Shown: positions 1-6,916 of the stretch, in pieces
Layout of the letters: each line of letters starts with the position of its first letter
How positions within the stretch are numbered: the first letter of the stretch is position 1
The notes under the pieces: model-generated
Databases searched by the model: none
Told to the model about the DNA's origin: nothing
Seen by the model: the letters and a program-made list of their open reading frames with translations, nothing else
Made by a program: the position numbers and the translations under genes
Source of the DNA: an uncultured Clostridia bacterium
GTDB lineage: Bacteria; Bacillota; Clostridia; TANB77; CAG-508
DNA length: 13,392 nt
NCBI GenBank assembly: GCA_949045875.1
Contig: CARPYP010000039.1
Coordinates: 1 to 13,392, forward strand
Direction: 5' to 3'

Positions 1-77
1 ATCGTTGGCATATAATTTTAATTGCACTTGGAATAGTATTTGTTCTTTTTGCAATTTATTTAGGACTTCCTAAATAA
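1..77 (+). CDS. C-terminal fragment of a membrane protein
   Basis: Reading from base 3, an open frame enters from the left edge and ends at TAA 75-77. The 24 visible residues begin RWHIILIAL and end IYLGLPK. They form one hydrophobic transmembrane helix with a two-residue charged or polar lead and a very short tail. A terminator follows about 40 bases later, which fits the end of a transcription unit. Too little is present to name a family, and the start lies outside the window. Confidence 0.55.
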   Translation, partial: RWHIILIALGIVFVLFAIYLGLPK

Positions 78-114
78 AGAAATTTAAAGGTAAACACAAA
101 ATTACATGTAAGTA

Positions 115-148
115 GGGCAGATGATTAAGTTGAAATTATCTGTCTTTT
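115..148 (+). terminator. Rho-independent terminator with embedded -35 box
   Basis: The arm GGCAGATGATT (116-126) pairs with AATTATCTGTC (134-144), including two G-T pairs, around a 7-base loop (127-133). TTTT follows at 145-148. It would end transcription of the gene finishing at 77. The loop and first stem bases also hold the TTGAAA of the next promoter. Confidence 0.7.
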
Positions 149-158
149 ATTATATAAT
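130..158 (+). promoter_or_regulatory. Sigma-A-type promoter for the 192-2671 operon
   Basis: TTGAAA (130-135) and TATAAT (153-158) are separated by exactly 17 bases. The -35 lies in the loop of the upstream terminator and the T-tract lies in the spacer. Transcription would start near 165, giving a leader of about 27 bases. A closely similar element precedes the gene at 6100. Confidence 0.75.
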
Positions 159-191
159 CGTAACAAGAATTAGTAGTTTGAAAGGTAGATA

Positions 192-824
192 ATGATGAAA
201 AATATTCTTATACATGGATTAGGTCAAAATAGTGAAAGCTGGGATAATACTAGTGTGTATTTAAAAGAAAATAATATTGATATAATATGCCCTGATTTGT
301 TTGAGATAACAGAAAATACTTCAAAAGATTATAAAATGCTGTATAATACTTTTTCAGATTTTTGTAATAATCAAAAAGAAAAACTTAATTTGTGTGGTCT
401 TTCATTAGGTGGAGTATTAGCATTAGACTTTGTAAAAGAATATCCAGAAAAGGTAAATTCTATTATTTTGATAGGTACTCCATATAAAATACCAAAAGCA
501 CTTTTTAAATTACAAGGCTTAATATTTCATATAATGCCGAAGAGGGTATTTGAAAAGATGGGTTGTTCTAAAAGAGAATTTCTTACTTTAGTTAATTCAA
601 TGAGTAATCTTGATATTGCAAAGGATTTAGAAACAATAAAGTGTAAAAGTTTAATTATATGTGGTGATAAAGATAATGCGAATATGGAAAATGCTAAACT
701 ATTAAATAAAAGCATTAAAAACAGTAAATTTAAAGTGACAAGTAATTCATCACATGAAGTTAATATTGATAATCCAAAGGAACTTGCTAATATAATTTAT
801 GATTTCTGGAAGGATAATCAATAG
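192..824 (+). CDS. Alpha/beta hydrolase
   Basis: This 210-residue protein has the layout of a small cytoplasmic alpha/beta-fold hydrolase. An oxyanion-hole HGLGQ motif lies at residues 8-12 and a nucleophile elbow GLSLGG at 69-74 with Ser71. A GDKD turn at 158-161 offers Asp161 as the acid, and SHE at 187-189 offers His188 as the catalytic histidine. The triad order and spacing are normal, although the lid between strands 6 and 7 is small. AAAGG at 181-185 serves the first ATG with 6-base spacing or the second ATG (195) with 9, so the exact start is ambiguous by one codon. It is the first gene of an operon and is followed after 26 bases by the anchored Ig-like protein. The substrate cannot be inferred; an esterase or lipase-like role is the usual family assignment. 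Confidence 0.85.
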   Translation: MMKNILIHGLGQNSESWDNTSVYLKENNIDIICPDLFEITENTSKDYKMLYNTFSDFCNNQKEKLNLCGLSLGGVLALDFVKEYPEKVNSIILIGTPYKIPKALFKLQGLIFHIMPKRVFEKMGCSKREFLTLVNSMSNLDIAKDLETIKCKSLIICGDKDNANMENAKLLNKSIKNSKFKVTSNSSHEVNIDNPKELANIIYDFWKDNQ

Positions 825-850
825 CACAAATTATAGAGGAGATGAATCAG

Positions 851-1756
851 ATGAAAAAGAAAATATGTATTGGTATAGTAATATTTTTGATATTACTTAT
901 AATTGTAGGAATTATCACAAATTATGCAGATAGTGGCAGAGTATCAACAGGACATGAGCCAAAGTATTGTATAAAAGTAGTTAGTAATGATGGAAGTAAA
1001 GTAACTTATTGGGGCTTAGGTTATAAAGTAATTCGTTATGTTGGAGTATCTCCAAATGAACCTTATGAAAATAACATTGGTACAAAAATGGGAAGTTGGT
1101 TTATGAATTATGAATTGCCTAAATCAAATACTATTGAAATTGAATATGAAGGACAAAAGATTACTATAACTGATATAAAAGATATAGGAACTATTGAAAA
1201 TATATTACTAAATTCAAAATATGATGGGGAAATATGTGATGGAATAAATACTCATAAAATAGTATTAAATAATGAGGTTTATTATATTAAAGAATCATGT
1301 AAAGAAATACAAAAAGGTAATAAACAAGCAACAATTTCAACAGAAGATTTAAGCACGATAAAAAGTATCATTGACAATAAAATAAATGATGAGCAAAACA
1401 ATACAAAATCTAATCGTAGTTCAGAAAATGTTACGATAGAAATTAATAATAGTACAATTAAACCTGAAAGTGTTTCAATAACTATTACTGATAATAATGA
1501 AAATCAGTATGGCTGGGGTGTTGAATTTAGAGTTCAAGAAAAAGTTGATGGAGAGTGGAAAAACTTAAACTATATATCTGATGAGCTGTCTTGGATTGAT
1601 ATAGCTTATGAATTAAATGAAGATAAGCAATTAACTCAAAAATTAGATATAGAAAAGTATTATGGAAAATTGCCTAATGGAATATATAGAATAGTTAAAC
1701 CAGTTTATGATAATGGCTATATTGATATATATTCAAATGAATTTGAAATTAAATAA
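851..1756 (+). CDS. Membrane-anchored protein with C-terminal Ig-like domain
   Basis: The start is placed at ATG 851 rather than ATG 842, because AGGAG at 837-841 is 9 bases from 851 but touches 842. The 301-residue product has one N-terminal hydrophobic segment at about residues 5-24 after KKK. No lipobox cysteine is present, so it is a signal anchor or an uncleaved signal. An extracellular region follows, with a motif GLGYKVIRY near residues 55-63 and a polar Asn/Ser-rich linker near 180-200. The last 100 residues look like a bacterial Ig-like fold of the kind found with peptidase and anti-sigma proteins in Clostridia (WIDIAYEL, then YGKLPNGIYRIVKPV). Function is unknown; a surface binding or sensing role is inferred from topology. 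It lies between the hydrolase and the metallo-hydrolase and shares their promoter. Confidence 0.75.
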   Translation: MKKKICIGIVIFLILLIIVGIITNYADSGRVSTGHEPKYCIKVVSNDGSKVTYWGLGYKVIRYVGVSPNEPYENNIGTKMGSWFMNYELPKSNTIEIEYEGQKITITDIKDIGTIENILLNSKYDGEICDGINTHKIVLNNEVYYIKESCKEIQKGNKQATISTEDLSTIKSIIDNKINDEQNNTKSNRSSENVTIEINNSTIKPESVSITITDNNENQYGWGVEFRVQEKVDGEWKNLNYISDELSWIDIAYELNEDKQLTQKLDIEKYYGKLPNGIYRIVKPVYDNGYIDIYSNEFEIK

Positions 1757-1798
1757 TTAAAACACAAATTATATCACATATAATGGAGGAATTTACCT

Positions 1799-2671
1799 AT
1801 GGAATTAGTAAAAGTTGGAGAAAAGACCTATTATATAAAAAATGCTACTAATATAGGAATATACAAGATTGATGAAACACAAGTATATCTTATAGACACA
1901 GGAAATGATAAAGAAGCAGGAAAGAAAATATTGAAAATAATAGATGAACAAGGATGGAAAGTTAAAGGAATTATTACAACCCATTCAAATGCAGATCATA
2001 TAGGAGGAAATAAAGTTATTCAAGATAGAACTAATTGTACTATACTTGCTTATAATATTGAAAAATCATTTACAGAATATCCAATATTAGAATCTTCTTT
2101 TTTATATGGTGGTTATCCATTTAAAGATATTAGAAATAAGTTTTTACTAGCAAAAGAATCAGTTGTTATACCTATTAAAAATAATTTGCCAGATGGACTA
2201 GAATACTTTGCTTTAAAAGGACACTTTTTTGATATGATAGGCATTAAAACAAGTGATAATGTATATTTTTTAGCAGATTCTTTATTTAGTGAAGAAACAA
2301 TTACAAAATATAATTTATTCTTTATTTATGATGTAAGGGAATTTCTTAATACATTAGATTATTTGAATACATTAAATGGAAGTTTATATATTCCATCTCA
2401 TTGTGAAGCAACAAATAATATTTCTTCTTTAATAGAACTTAATAAAAATAAAGTTAAAGAAATTATAGATAAGATATATAATATTTGTGAAAAAGAAATG
2501 AGTTTTGAAGAAATATTGAAATACATATTTGATGAATATAACTTAACTATGAATGCAAATCAATATGTTTTAGTAGGAAGTACAATACGATCATACTTAT
2601 CATATTTACTAGATGAAAATAAATTAAGTTATGAATTTAAAGACAATAAAATGTTATGGAAACAAGTATAA
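1799..2671 (+). CDS. MBL-fold metallo-hydrolase with Asn in the metal motif
   Basis: The 290-residue protein has a metallo-beta-lactamase core at about residues 1-205. Visible elements are LIDTG (31-35), the metal motif THSNADHIGG (61-70), His142 in GHFFDMIG, Asp160 in LADS and His201 in PSHCE. The usual HxHxDH is HxNxDH here, with Asn64 in place of the second histidine; the other ligand positions are kept. Residues 210-290 form a helical tail with a winged-helix look, as in several MBL proteins that carry a C-terminal domain. GGAGGA at 1785-1790 gives 8-base spacing to the ATG. It is the last gene of its operon, 42 bases after the Ig-like protein and followed by a clear terminator. The substrate is unknown; thioesterase, glyoxalase-II-like or lactonase activities are all possible within the fold. 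Confidence 0.85.
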   Translation: MELVKVGEKTYYIKNATNIGIYKIDETQVYLIDTGNDKEAGKKILKIIDEQGWKVKGIITTHSNADHIGGNKVIQDRTNCTILAYNIEKSFTEYPILESSFLYGGYPFKDIRNKFLLAKESVVIPIKNNLPDGLEYFALKGHFFDMIGIKTSDNVYFLADSLFSEETITKYNLFFIYDVREFLNTLDYLNTLNGSLYIPSHCEATNNISSLIELNKNKVKEIIDKIYNICEKEMSFEEILKYIFDEYNLTMNANQYVLVGSTIRSYLSYLLDENKLSYEFKDNKMLWKQV

Positions 2672-2691
2672 TTAATTTATCTATGAGATAT

Positions 2692-2728
2692 TAGAGATTA
2701 GAACTAATCTCTATATTTTTTATTTTTT
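2692..2728 (+). terminator. Rho-independent terminator
   Basis: A perfect 9-bp stem, TAGAGATTA (2692-2700) with TAATCTCTA (2705-2713), closes a GAAC loop. It is followed by two T-runs (2716-2721 and 2723-2728). It ends the 192-2671 operon. Confidence 0.9.
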
Positions 2729-2736
2729 AGAAAAAG

Positions 2737-2766
2737 TTGTAACCTTTTTTTAAAAAATGTTACTAT
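2737..2766 (+). promoter_or_regulatory. Promoter of the sigma/anti-sigma operon with a 25-bp palindrome
   Basis: GTAAC (2739-2743) and GTTAC (2759-2763) form the ends of a 25-bp inverted repeat whose centre is a T7A6 tract. Read as a sigma-A promoter, TTGTAA (2737-2742) lies 18 bases from TACTAT (2761-2766). Read as an ECF promoter, GTAACC would be the -35 box, the kind of AAC-containing -35 that ECF sigma factors use when they transcribe their own gene. The second reading is inferred from the neighbouring sigma gene and is not proven. Confidence 0.5.
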
Positions 2767-2813
2767 AGGTATGAAAGTTAACTGAAAAAATAATAAGGAG
2801 ATTTAGGTCTAAA

Positions 2814-3365
2814 TTGAAAAATGAAATTTTAAAAGATTATCTAAAAAACGGAAAAGTAGATATAGACAAAATAATAGATGATTTCTATGGCTATGTCTAT
2901 ATAATAGTAAAAAATGAAATAAGTATAGCCATGACAGATGAAGATATAGAAGAAATAGTATCAGATGTATTTGTTGCTATATGGAAAAACAGTATAAATT
3001 TATTAAAAACAACAGAAATAAAGCCATATCTAATAGGAATTGCTAAAAATGTGATAAGGAATAAGTATAGAAATACAGAATTAAATTTTTCTATATCAGA
3101 TTATGAAGAAAATTTAATTGATACTTGTAATATTGAAAAAATCACAGAAGAAAACGAACAGAATAAAGTTATTCTTGATACTTTAAAAACAGTAAAACCA
3201 AAGGAATATGAAATATTTATAATGTTTTATTATGAATCAAAATCAGTAAAAGAAATAGCAAAAGTGTTAAATTTATCTACAAGCAATGTTAAAACTATAC
3301 TTCATAGAGTTAGGAAAGTCATTAAAAGAAATTTAGAAGATGGAGGTTATAGCTATGGAAAATAA
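2814..3365 (+). CDS. RNA polymerase sigma factor, ECF type
   Basis: The 183-residue protein has the two-domain plan of ECF sigma factors. Region 2 lies at about residues 20-88 (EEIVSDVFVAIWKN, then PYLIGIAKNVIRNKYR). A charged linker is followed by region 4 at about 120-173 (SVKEIAKVLNLSTSNVKTILHRVRKVIKR), which is the -35-binding helix-turn-helix. The start must be TTG 2814: no in-frame ATG lies between it and the upstream stop at 2772-2774, and AAGGAG at 2795-2800 precedes it with a long 13-base gap, so translation may be weak. The 3' end overlaps a small ORF by 11 bases (3355-3450), and a membrane-anchored protein follows, the usual sigma then anti-sigma order. The signal and target genes are not visible. 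The GTAACC-containing upstream region suggests autoregulation. Confidence 0.9.
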   Translation: MKNEILKDYLKNGKVDIDKIIDDFYGYVYIIVKNEISIAMTDEDIEEIVSDVFVAIWKNSINLLKTTEIKPYLIGIAKNVIRNKYRNTELNFSISDYEENLIDTCNIEKITEENEQNKVILDTLKTVKPKEYEIFIMFYYESKSVKEIAKVLNLSTSNVKTILHRVRKVIKRNLEDGGYSYGK

Positions 3366-3450
3366 TGATTTAAAAGAAAAAGTACGAAAAAATGTAAAAG
3401 AGAAAATAGCTGTATTAAACTATCGGAAAGGAGTTTGTTATGAAAAATAA
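3355..3450 (+). CDS. 31-residue ORF, likely cytoplasmic sigma-binding part of a split anti-sigma factor
   Basis: ATG 3355 has a strong GGAGG (3342-3346) at 8-base spacing and overlaps the sigma gene stop by 11 bases, so coupled translation is expected. The peptide (MENNDLKEKVRKNVKEKIAV, then LNYRKGVCYEK) is an amphipathic charged helix like the cytoplasmic N-terminus of membrane anti-sigma factors. It ends inside the start of the next gene, which lies in the +1 frame. Skipping one base at G3430 would join the two frames and read NYRKEFVMKNKK, a natural continuation into the transmembrane protein. This is therefore either a frameshifted anti-sigma gene, a true split gene or a recoding site. 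Homology to known anti-sigma N-termini is judged by eye only. Confidence 0.6.
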   Translation: MENNDLKEKVRKNVKEKIAVLNYRKGVCYEK

Positions 3451-4591
3451 AAAAAGTAAAAAAATAATTTATGTAATAACTTCGAGTGCAGCAGTATTTA
3501 TTTTTGGATTTGGAATTATTTTAGGAACAAATAGGTTTAATAATAATCAAGTACAAAATGATACTCATTATGGAATTTCAGATTTACAAGATATTAAAAA
3601 TAATAAAGAATCATTAAAAACAGAATTAAATATATACAGAGTATCAAGTTTAACAAGTTCAGATATGGATGTAAAAATTGATAATTATAATCAAAAAATG
3701 CCACAAGAAATTTGGAAAAAAATTTTAGAAGAATTTAAAGTAACAAATGGAATTAGTTATGAAGATTTTACAAATAAGATTCCAGAAAAATTTATGTATT
3801 GTAACTTCTATACAATTTCTACAAGAGGATATAAAGATAATAACTTATCTAATGAATATCGTAAACATGATTATGTATTTGAATATAGAACAGAAAACAA
3901 TGGAAAAATACTTATAGCACTTTGTAAAAATGAAAAACCACTTAGGGATTATGAATTTGAATTTAAAGGAGAAAAATCGCAAATAGGAAATACTGAATTA
4001 GAAATAGCACAATATAATAACAAATATATGGCTACTTTTGAATTTAACAATGTTAATTATGATATAGAAACAACAGATATAACAGAAAATGAATTATTAG
4101 AATTATTACAATCAATACTTACTGAAAATAATAAAAATTTAACAGTAGAAGATAAAGATACAAACGTAAAAGAACAATCAAATGACATTAAAAGTACAGA
4201 TTTTCCAGATTATTATGCAGGAAAGCATGTAAATGATGATGGAAACAATATAATTTTACTTTGTGAAGATAATGAAGCAAACAGGAAAGAAATATGCAGT
4301 TTGTTAGGTATAACAGAAGGCAAAACTATATTTAAAACAGCAAAATATTCATATAATTACTTAACAGAATTGCAAAGTAAGATAAGCCAAAAAATGATAG
4401 ATAAGGAATTTACTTTTGTAACAACATCTGCAATAATGGAAAATAATAATGATATAAAAGTTACTGTAACAAGTAATAATGAAAGTGATTTAAACAAAAT
4501 AAAATCACTAGATACGATAGGTGGGGCTATTGATATTGAGTACAATACAAATAGTAGAGCAACAAAAGATTTGTTAATTGAAAAAAAATAA
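3440..4591 (+). CDS. Membrane-anchored extracytoplasmic protein, probable anti-sigma partner
   Basis: The 383-residue protein has only about eight cytoplasmic residues (MKNKKSKK), then one transmembrane helix at about residues 9-30, then a large extracytoplasmic part. The stretch ending near residue 230 (VNYDIETTDITENELLELLQ) resembles the DUF4367-type domains found on clostridial anti-sigma factors. After a polar linker near 230-250, the last 135 residues begin DFPDYYAGKHVNDDGNN and look like a compact alpha/beta domain of unknown function that recurs in secreted clostridial proteins. AAAGGAG at 3427-3433, 6 bases before the ATG, is an excellent ribosome site. With so short a cytoplasmic tail it can hardly bind the sigma factor alone, so the overlapping 31-residue ORF upstream probably supplies that part. 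It is the last gene of the operon. Confidence 0.75.
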   Translation: MKNKKSKKIIYVITSSAAVFIFGFGIILGTNRFNNNQVQNDTHYGISDLQDIKNNKESLKTELNIYRVSSLTSSDMDVKIDNYNQKMPQEIWKKILEEFKVTNGISYEDFTNKIPEKFMYCNFYTISTRGYKDNNLSNEYRKHDYVFEYRTENNGKILIALCKNEKPLRDYEFEFKGEKSQIGNTELEIAQYNNKYMATFEFNNVNYDIETTDITENELLELLQSILTENNKNLTVEDKDTNVKEQSNDIKSTDFPDYYAGKHVNDDGNNIILLCEDNEANRKEICSLLGITEGKTIFKTAKYSYNYLTELQSKISQKMIDKEFTFVTTSAIMENNNDIKVTVTSNNESDLNKIKSLDTIGGAIDIEYNTNSRATKDLLIEKK

Positions 4592-4600
4592 GCACATAAT

Positions 4601-4641
4601 AAAAAATGGATAATTAGTTGTTTGCTAAGTATTCATTTTTT
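4601..4641 (+). terminator. Rho-independent terminator with embedded -35 box
   Basis: AAAAAATGGATA (4601-4612) pairs with TATTCATTTTTT (4630-4641, one G-T pair). An inner TTAG/CTAA stem (4614-4617 with 4625-4628) surrounds a 7-base loop. The T6 run is part of the 3' arm. It ends the sigma/anti-sigma operon. Confidence 0.75.
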
Positions 4642-4651
4642 ATGTTATAAT
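4622..4651 (+). promoter_or_regulatory. Promoter of the AraC/DUF2000 operon
   Basis: TTGCTA (4622-4627) is 18 bases from TATAAT (4646-4651). The -35 box spans the loop and 3' inner stem of the terminator and the T6 run lies in the spacer, as in the modules at 115-158, 6026-6068 and 8786-8830. Confidence 0.6.
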
Positions 4652-4677
4652 CATCTCAAAAAATTATTTATTTTATG

Positions 4678-4710
4678 GATTAGTTTGAAATATAACTAAT
4701 CTTATTTTTA
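4678..4710 (+). promoter_or_regulatory. Leader hairpin upstream of the AraC gene
   Basis: In the roughly 115-base leader, GATTAGTT (4678-4685) and AACTAATC (4694-4701) form a perfect 8-bp stem with an 8-base loop. TTATTTTTA follows at 4702-4710. It has the form of a weak terminator or attenuator placed between the promoter and the AraC start codon. No leader peptide or known riboswitch core was recognised. Confidence 0.4.
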
Positions 4711-4774
4711 GCAATTTTCTACAAGAAAGATTTATAGAAAAATGTTATTCTTGCATAGAACTGTAGGTGATTTT

Positions 4775-5602
4775 ATGATAAAAGAAGAAAGAAAAATTGT
4801 ATATGATGAAGAATTGCAAATAGAAGCTGTTTCTTTTAATGGTGTTCATCAACAATCTGCAAAGCACTTTCATGATTATTATGTAATAGGAATTATGAAA
4901 AAAGGGAATAGAAAATTTATTTGTAATTCAAAAAATTATAATATACAAACTAATAACATCATTCTCATAAATCCAAATGATTATCATGAATGTATAGATA
5001 TAGGACAAAATAGTTTAGATTATGAGGCAATTCATATTTCAAAAGAGATAATGACTAATTTAGCAAATGAAATTTTTAAATCCAAAGATATGGTTATTTT
5101 TAATAAAAATGTAATTTCTGATGATACATTATTAAAAGAAATTGAAATATTAACTAATTTAGTAATTTCTAATGATAAAACATTAGAAAAAGAAGAATTA
5201 TTTTATATCGTTATAAAAGATTTGTTAGAAAATTATGCTGCATTTAAGACTACTGATGAAAATATAATGCTTAAAACAAAAGAAGTGTGCGATTATATAG
5301 AAAATAACTATACAGATAATATAACATTAGATAAATTAGCGAAGGTAGGAGCAATAAGCAAATATCATTTAATAAGATTATTTACTAAAGAAAAAGGAAT
5401 AACACCTTATAAATACCTAGAGCTATATAGAATAAATCAAGCTAAAAATCAGTTACAAGAAAACAATTCAATATTAGATATATCTATACAATGTGGTTTT
5501 TCAGATCAAAGTCATTTTACAAATTTATTTAAAGAAACAATAGGAATCACACCAAAACAGTACAAAAAAATTTTTGAAGAAAGGAATAGCAATAATGAAT
5601 GA
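4775..5602 (+). CDS. AraC-family transcriptional regulator
   Basis: The start is taken as ATG 4775, because AGGTGA at 4765-4770 precedes it, whereas the upstream in-frame ATG at 4742 has no ribosome site. The 275-residue protein has an N-terminal cupin-like sensor (about residues 8-150, with the metal- or ligand-pocket-like KHFHDYYVIG near the start). The C-terminal double helix-turn-helix covers about the last 100 residues: LDKLAKVGAISKYHLIRLF is the first HTH, and ILDISIQCGFSDQSHFTNLF with ITPKQYKK is the second and the AraC signature. It overlaps the following DUF2000 gene by 8 bases, so the pair is translationally coupled. AraC regulators next to DUF2000 proteins are a recurring arrangement. 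The ligand is unknown. Confidence 0.88.
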   Translation: MIKEERKIVYDEELQIEAVSFNGVHQQSAKHFHDYYVIGIMKKGNRKFICNSKNYNIQTNNIILINPNDYHECIDIGQNSLDYEAIHISKEIMTNLANEIFKSKDMVIFNKNVISDDTLLKEIEILTNLVISNDKTLEKEELFYIVIKDLLENYAAFKTTDENIMLKTKEVCDYIENNYTDNITLDKLAKVGAISKYHLIRLFTKEKGITPYKYLELYRINQAKNQLQENNSILDISIQCGFSDQSHFTNLFKETIGITPKQYKKIFEERNSNNE

Positions 5603-6014
5603 AGAAAGAAAATGTGTTATGATAGTTGATGAAAGTCTACCACTTGGAATAATTGCGAATACAACAGCAATATTAGGAAATACATTAGGAAGTCATTATC
5701 CTGGTGCAGTTGGAAAAAATGTACTAGATAAAAATGAAAATGAACATTTAGGAATAATTGAAATACCAATTCCAATATTAAAAGGAAATAAAGAGTTGTT
5801 AAATAATTTACGAGATACTTTATATAAAGAAGAATACAAAGATATGATAGTTGCAGACTTTTCTGATGTCGCTCAAAGTTGTAAAACTTATGATGAGTAT
5901 ATACAGAAAATTAGTAAAGTAGATTCTAATAATATAAACTATTTTGGAATCGCAATATATGGAACAAAGAAACAAGTAAATAAATTGACAGGAAGTATTG
6001 GATTATTAAGATAA
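5595..6014 (+). CDS. DUF2000 family protein
   Basis: The start is placed at ATG 5595, 9 bases after AAAGGA; the in-frame ATG at 5574 lies inside the AraC gene without a ribosome site. The 139-residue product begins MNEERKCVMIVDESLPLGII and carries the TAAILGNTLG-like segment (TTAILGNTLGSHYPG) and an IEIPIPILKGN strand typical of DUF2000, whose known structure resembles peptidyl-tRNA hydrolase 2. The length fits the family (about 130-140 residues). The biochemical role of DUF2000 proteins is not established. Pairing with an AraC regulator suggests that it handles or responds to the same ligand, which is inference. Confidence 0.8.
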   Translation: MNEERKCVMIVDESLPLGIIANTTAILGNTLGSHYPGAVGKNVLDKNENEHLGIIEIPIPILKGNKELLNNLRDTLYKEEYKDMIVADFSDVAQSCKTYDEYIQKISKVDSNNINYFGIAIYGTKKQVNKLTGSIGLLR

Positions 6015-6025
6015 TATTGAATATT

Positions 6026-6058
6026 AAGCAGGTAGTTTGTTGAAAATTATCTGTTTTT
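6026..6058 (+). terminator. Rho-independent terminator with embedded -35 box
   Basis: The arm CAGGTAGTTT (6029-6038) pairs with AAATTATCTG (6044-6053) around a 5-base loop, with extra outer A-T and G-T pairs. T5 follows at 6054-6058. It ends the AraC/DUF2000 operon. Confidence 0.75.
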
Positions 6059-6068
6059 ATATTATAAT
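6040..6068 (+). promoter_or_regulatory. Sigma-A-type promoter for the 6100-8739 operon
   Basis: TTGAAA (6040-6045), a 17-base spacer and TATAAT (6063-6068) form a near-consensus promoter. The -35 begins in the terminator loop. ATTATCTGT and the following T-rich spacer are shared with the promoter at 130-158. Confidence 0.75.
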
Positions 6069-6099
6069 CTTTTTGAAAAAATAATAGGAGAATGATAAA

Positions 6100-6894
6100 A
6101 TGAGTGAATCTAATATTAAGAATATAAATTTTCATAGTGATATACTAGATAAAGAAATGGGAATAAATGTGTATTTGCCAAAAGAATATAAAGAAATTGG
6201 AAAGCCACTACCAGTATTATATTTTCTTCATGGTAGAAGTGGAAATGAAAGCATTATGTACGATTTGAATATAAATGTAAAAGCAGATGAAATGATAGAA
6301 AATGGGAAAATAAAGCCATTAGTAATTGTTTGCCCTAGAATTGAAAACAGTAGAGGAGTAAATTCATCTTCAATAAGCAAAGAAGTATTAAGTCCAGGAA
6401 ATAGTGGGATTATCATAAATGTTGGAATGTATGAAGATTACTTTATAAAAGAAGTTATACCTTTAATTGATAAAGAGTTTAATACAATAAAAACAAAGGA
6501 AGGTAGATATATAGGTGGTATTTCAGCAGGTGGGTATGCAGCACTTCATAATTCATTTAGACATCAAGATTTATTTAGCAAAGTTGGAGGACACATGCCT
6601 GCAATGGAACTAACTTTAGAGGAAGAAGATACACCATATTTTAAAGATATGTCAGTATGGGAAAAATATGATCCTATAACGATTGCTAAAAATAATGAAA
6701 TTTCAAAAGATATTAAGGTATATCTTGATGCAGGAAATCAAGATGAGGGACATTTTTATGAGGGATGTAAAGTTTTACAAGAAATATTGGATAAGAAACA
6801 AATAACATCTCAAAACCATATTTATGAAGGACACCACAATGGAGAATATATAATATCAAACCTAGAAAAATATTTAGAATTTTATAATTCATAA
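6100..6894 (+). CDS. Esterase of the esterase-D/S-formylglutathione hydrolase-like family
   Basis: The 264-residue protein is an alpha/beta hydrolase of the putative-esterase family. LHGRSGNE at residues 43-50 is the oxyanion region, GGISAGGYAALH at 139-150 contains the nucleophile Ser142, and DAGNQDEG at 210-217 supplies the acid (Asp215 by G-x-x-D spacing, or Asp210). GHHNGEY at 244-250 supplies the histidine (His245 or His246). The N-terminal part (INVYLPKEYKE, then LPVLYFLHG) is the usual lead-in for this family. TAGGAG ends 9 bases before the ATG. It is the first gene of a four-gene operon. The preferred substrate, whether an acyl ester or a formyl or acetyl thioester, cannot be inferred. 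No signal peptide is seen, so it should be cytoplasmic. Confidence 0.85.
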   Translation: MSESNIKNINFHSDILDKEMGINVYLPKEYKEIGKPLPVLYFLHGRSGNESIMYDLNINVKADEMIENGKIKPLVIVCPRIENSRGVNSSSISKEVLSPGNSGIIINVGMYEDYFIKEVIPLIDKEFNTIKTKEGRYIGGISAGGYAALHNSFRHQDLFSKVGGHMPAMELTLEEEDTPYFKDMSVWEKYDPITIAKNNEISKDIKVYLDAGNQDEGHFYEGCKVLQEILDKKQITSQNHIYEGHHNGEYIISNLEKYLEFYNS

Positions 6895-6916
6895 ATTCAA
6901 ATTATGGAGGAAAATG

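Noticed and set aside
1757..1798. Promoter TATAAT at 1779-1784 before the MBL gene
   Set aside because: No acceptable -35 lies 16-18 bases upstream, and the short gap fits co-transcription with the preceding gene.
3424..3442. prfB-like programmed +1 frameshift site
   Set aside because: The slip point has no stop codon in the A site as in prfB, so programmed frameshifting is kept only as one of three explanations and not called as a feature.
4742..4774. Upstream ATG (4742) as start of the AraC gene
   Set aside because: No ribosome site precedes it, whereas ATG 4775 has AGGTGA at close spacing and gives a normal AraC N-terminus.
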